Part shown: one piece after another, positions 48,320 through 64,000 of the stretch
How positions within the stretch are numbered: the stretch's first letter is position 1
Layout: each line of letters opens with the position of its first letter
Assembly: GCF_014805685.1 (NCBI RefSeq)
Contig: NC_060899.1
Location: forward strand, 14,040,954-14,104,953
Source of the DNA: Silurus meridionalis
Taxonomy: Eukaryota > Chordata > Actinopteri > Siluriformes > Siluridae
DNA: 64,000 nucleotides
Reading direction: 5' to 3'
The notes under the pieces: generated by a model
Told to the model about the DNA's origin: nothing
The model's database searches: none
Seen by the model: the letters and a program-made list of their open reading frames with translations, nothing else
Made by a program: the position numbers and the translations under genes

Positions 48320-48877
48320 CCACGATGCAGTCTTCACTGCAGTGTCACGCTTGAGACAATTTTGCGCTTCATTAAATCTTCTCCTGCATGAACACCCTGA
48401 AGATTTATGCAAAACAAACATCATTTACAACCAAGTCTCACCATTTTGCGTCAGCGCACACTATCTCCCCTGGATACTGGTAGATTTCTACTTAAGAACT
48501 GCTGCTGCGATCATAAAGACTTTCACATGGTCATCACAGGACACATTTTCAGAATTTGCATGTACAGAATATATTTTTGCACTTTCAAGAGCATCCTAAG
48601 CAGTGGATCATTGCTTGATTTGGGAATCGTGCTGTGCAAGACCCAACAGTGGATAGTGAGAACATCTGAGAAGATAATCTAGGTCCCTCTATTACACAAC
48701 ATGCTGCATCTACAAGGTTACCAGCATTGGGGCTGATCATACACACCTCTTGCACATCCTCTTTACCCTCCTGAAGAGTCTGAAAAAGGGTTCGAAGCAT
48801 TCTGGCCCACACAGCTAGACTGTGTAACATTTTCTTTCCACAAGCCATTCGACTATTCAATACAAATGGACTAGATC

Positions 48878-48930
<53 letters not shown>

Positions 48931-49132
48931 CTACTATACTGGTTGGTGCTGTGATATCAATGTGTTTACTGTCTCACTGTCTTGTGTTGTTTGCACTTTA
49001 TGTAGTGTCCTAGTTTTGTGTTATCTTGTGTTTATGAGTTTATGTTGATTTATGTAGCACCTTGTAGGAACATTGTTTCATTTCACTGTATACTGTTGGA
49101 TTAACAATAAAAGCCTACTTGACATGTATAGG
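48320..49132 (+). mobile_element. 3' end of an L2/CR1-type LINE, decayed
   Basis: 48640-48870 reads, with breaks, as the last part of a LINE reverse-transcriptase ORF (GCIYKVTSIGADHTHL, then ARTARLCNIFFPQAIRLFN-like). The untranslated tail runs through GTGTTGTTTGCACTTTATG and CATTTCACTGTATACTG to AACAATAAAAGCC at 49107-49120. A CA microsatellite (48879-48928) has expanded inside it. Confidence 0.65.
48879..48928. repeat. (CA)n microsatellite
   Basis: Pure CA run inside the LINE 3' fragment. Confidence 0.95.
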
Positions 49133-49339
49133 TTTATAATGTTTCTCATGTCGTCTCACTGAGATTTTCCTCCCCAGTAATGAGAAATCGAAACCTACAC
49201 TGGAGTTAAACAGCTGTAGGTCCAAGTGTTAATACCAGAATAATCAGATAATCAATGAAAGATTTACAACATCTGTATTGCAGAACCATCACTTATTCAT
49301 TATAATTAACAGACAATGCACCTTCTATTGAACATCATC

Positions 49340-49343
<4 letters not shown>

Positions 49344-49403
<60 letters not shown>
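49344..49403. repeat. (CA)n microsatellite
   Basis: Pure CA run of about 29 units. Confidence 0.95.
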
Positions 49404-49408
<5 letters not shown>

Positions 49409-49559
49409 TTACTCACAGTGCAGAAGAGACAGAGGCATTGGTGCTGATGGAACATGGAGGTGTAATATTGTTCAGACAATGTTCTCTGTGTCCCTGGCTA
49501 ACCTTCATTCAGTGCTATTATCACCCAGCTGCCCATATTGATCTACACTCAGCATGGCT

Positions 49560-49566
<7 letters not shown>

Positions 49567-49614
<48 letters not shown>
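49567..49614. repeat. (TC)n microsatellite
   Basis: Pure TC run of about 24 units. Confidence 0.95.
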
Positions 49615-49617
<3 letters not shown>

Positions 49618-49974
49618 GAAAAACAGAACACAAGCTTTGGCCTCTGTGTCATCTTATTAGTGGGAGTTTCATTAACTTATATAAGTCCATAACACTATTA
49701 CATTCTCTCTCACCTGCACAAACACCACACCACACGCTGTGTACACCAGGGACGACTGGTTTAAATGGGCTAGTGCAAAAATAAAGCTTTTTGTGGAAGT
49801 AAAAACTGCTCCAGCACCTCAAGCACCACCTCCAGAATATAACCAGAAAGTCCAGAAATGGTTTCAATATGCACCATAACATGAGGGTGGAACTGCACAT
49901 CGAACCACTACAACAGTTCCTTTAGTGCCACCCGGAACAAATACATTTTTGTTGTTGTTTGCATCTTTAGAAAT

Positions 49975-50205
49975 CATCTTCTTCTTCTTCTTCTTTTTCT
50001 TTCGGCTTCTCCAACAGCGGATCATCCGTCTCCATACCCCCCTGTCCTCTACATCTCCGTTTTTCACACCGACTACCTGCATGTCTTCCCTCAACACATC
50101 AATAAACCTCCTCCTTGGTCTTCCTCTTTTCCTCCTTCCTGGAGGCTCCATCCTCAGCATTCTCCTACTGATTTACCCCATGTCCCTCCTCTACACATGT
50201 CCTGC
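49975..50205 (-). mobile_element. 3' end of an RTE-like LINE
   Basis: Minus strand encodes MLRMEPPGRRKRGRPRRRF and IDVLREDMQVVGV, the C-terminal end of a non-LTR retrotransposon polyprotein, with RWRRMIRC-like residues after it and a GAA-rich (CTT on plus) tail at 49980-50000. Only the very end of the element is present. Confidence 0.7.
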
Positions 50206-50483
50206 TGATAATGTTTTTTTTTATAACAACATTGATTCAATTATATAAGAATGATTGTTTTTCTTTTAACCTGAATATTGTTTCAACAATAAATGAGGGT
50301 GCAGAAGTGATGTTGAAAAAAAGATCAAATTTATTCACTACACCATTTAATCAGCAAAAGGCTGATAAATTACAAATAATATTTTACTGTGCTCGACTCG
50401 TTTGTCATAGCTCTCTATCATCATCTTTATTGGTCCGGTAAATGTTTCTGGAGATAATTATATACTAAACTTGTATCAGGATG

Positions 50484-50766
50484 GACACACACACACACAC
50501 ACACACACACACCAGTTTATAAAATTGAGTCAACTCATCACCTGCCATGGCGTTCATTAGCTTAATTTGGCGTGTTAGAAGTGAAAAACGCTGACCTGAG
50601 CACTGGCAGGATGTGTTTAGAGCGTGTGTGTGTGTGTGTGTGTGTGTGTAATCAAAGACAACGCTGCAGCTCTTCTCTCTGGCAATGAGGTTGTGCACCT
50701 ATAACATGCAATGATACAAAACTCATAAATGAATGAGAAGGAGCAATAAATCCTAACCCATCCTTG

Positions 50767-50825
<59 letters not shown>
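50484..50825. repeat. cluster of CA/GT microsatellites
   Basis: CA run 50484-50512, GT run 50624-50650 and CA run 50768-50824 within 340 bases. Opposite CA and GT runs could pair as a cruciform. Confidence 0.9.
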
Positions 50826-50828
<3 letters not shown>

Positions 50829-51013
50829 TAATATTATGCTAATTAACCCGACTAATGTAAATGTAAGGATTCTTTACGAACGAATCTCATCATTACACAC
50901 TGGAAAAGCACTTAAAGTCATATAACCTTTTTGCTCATTGAGAAATCTCACAGTACTTTATTTATTTCATTTTAAATTTTTTCCCCCAGTGATAAGTGTT
51001 TAGCGATTTGTCA

Positions 51014-51236
51014 CCACTAGGTGGCAGCAGCGGCCAGACTTCTAATAGTTCCTTCATCTTATAACCACTAGATGGTAGCAGCGGTCAGCCTTCGTATAGT
51101 TGAATCTGTTTTATTGACACTAGGTGGCAGCATCGCGAAGCCTATTTATAGTTAATTTTGATGTATCGCCAATAGGTGGCAGCAGCAATTAGTTTTCTGG
51201 TTGTTTGTTCGGTTTATGAACACTAGGTGGCAGCAG
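51014..51236 (+). promoter_or_regulatory. tandem array of five CTCF-type sites
   Basis: Cores at 51014-51030, 51065-51081, 51117-51133, 51169-51185 and 51220-51236. Consensus (C/A)CACTAGGTGGCAGCAG, with only 0-3 changes per copy; spacing is 51, 52, 52 and 51 bases and all are on the plus strand. This is the known CTCF core (CCASYAGRKGGCAGCAG type). The 35 bases between cores are visibly more divergent than the cores, with only a weak CTT..ATAGTT echo. That pattern suggests an old 52-bp minisatellite whose cores are kept by selection. The array lies between the ppp1r14c promoter (47.8 kb) and the map7 promoter (52.0 kb), which point away from each other. CTCF binding and insulator action are inferred. 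Confidence 0.8.
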
Positions 51237-51939
51237 CGATTAAACTTCCTTTAGTTTATTAACTGAGAGTATTTGGTCTGGAGTTTTATAAAAAAAATGT
51301 AATAACATCCTTTATACAAAGATTGACCATGGAAATATATATGCATGCTTTATTTTGTGTAATGTGACTTTTTAAATGGTCATTTTATAGATAAATAAAA
51401 CGTTAACTTGGAACATTAGATTAAATAAATATATATGGGTTTATTATGGGTTAAATTGCAAACAAGAGAAAAGCACTTTTTGGGTTAGAAAAGAAAATAG
51501 AAAGACAAATTTCTAGTGCACGGAAATAATGCAAGGTATTAAGTTTGTATGCAAATTCTGCCTCATTATTCATAATTTTATTTAGCTTTATTTAAAGAAA
51601 TAATTTTTTTATATCATGGTTGTTCATTCTATTTCATATTTCGGTGCACATAAATAATGCAAAACAAGAAATATGCACGCAAATTGTGTTTTTCTTTATT
51701 TTGGCTTTTAGATAATTTTTTTTATAATTTGTCAAAAAATGTTTTTCGTTGTTTGATTTTATTTTGTACACAAACAATTTTTTAACACACTTATGCAAAA
51801 ATGAAGGATTCGTGAAATTCAATATGCATTTTTATTAATATAGATGAATGTATTATGTTTTTTTTTTGTGTAACATTATCACCTGTACGATTCCTTTTTT
51901 CATTTATTTATTTATTTATTTTTTATATACACACCTGTC

Positions 51940-52019
51940 CGCTAGGCGCGCGCGGATCCGATGACCGCCGCTGCGCTCGCGCGCGCCGGTAAATCCTCTT
52001 TCCAGTGACGTCGCGAGAA
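51940..52019 (+). promoter_or_regulatory. map7: map7 CpG-rich promoter
   Basis: GC- and CpG-rich stretch in AT-rich surroundings. TGACGTCG (52006-52013) is a near-CRE; AAATGGCGG overlapping the start codon resembles a YY1 site; no TATA box at the usual place. Motif-based inference. Confidence 0.5.

Positions 52020-64000
<11,981 letters not shown>

Noticed and set aside
49864..50160. 98-codon minus-strand protein
   Set aside because: It is the C-terminal end of an RTE-like LINE, not a cellular gene.

Overview
The window looks like nuclear DNA of a ray-finned (teleost) fish. All seven genes are split by GT-AG (twice GC-AG) introns, their proteins are full-length vertebrate orthologues, and the spacers are AT-rich, full of CA/GT, GA/CT, AAT and GATA microsatellites and of fish-type transposon debris. 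I cannot name the species; an otophysan such as a catfish is only a guess. There are no bacterial genes, CRISPR arrays or viral genes.

Layout. (1) 187-1593, +: last five coding exons of pink1 (mitochondrial quality-control kinase). (2) 2667-5602, +: complete agmat (agmatinase family), 7 exons. (3) 8294-13743, -: complete dnajc16 (ER membrane J-domain/thioredoxin-like protein), 14 exons. (4) 17949-26041, -: complete selenoi (ethanolaminephosphotransferase 1), 10 exons, with an in-frame UGA for selenocysteine in the last exon and a good SECIS element at about 17015-17075. (5) 26962-29755, -: complete iyd (iodotyrosine deiodinase), 5 exons. (6) 37197-47787, -: complete ppp1r14c (PP1 inhibitor), 4 exons with a 9.4 kb first intron. 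(7) 52020-64000, +: first exons of map7 (microtubule-associated protein 7), with a likely second promoter and alternative first exon at 56057-56174; the gene runs off the right edge.

The genes do not form one pathway. In human, agmat/dnajc16/pink1 lie on 1p36, selenoi on 2p23, and iyd/ppp1r14c/map7 on 6q, so the window joins pieces of three human regions.

The most notable signal is a five-copy tandem array at 51014-51236, period about 52 bp. Each unit has an almost unchanged CTCF-type core, all in the same orientation, while the sequence between cores has diverged. It lies between the divergent ppp1r14c and map7 promoters and looks like a compact insulator or chromatin-boundary element. Also of note: the UGA/SECIS pair, two GC-AG introns (one directly followed by a CA repeat), microsatellites that serve as splice-acceptor tracts in several introns, a Tc1-like element nested in an older element, and a fossil mariner in a dnajc16 intron. 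Exon borders were read by eye from splice signals, reading phase and remembered family sequences; no alignment was run.
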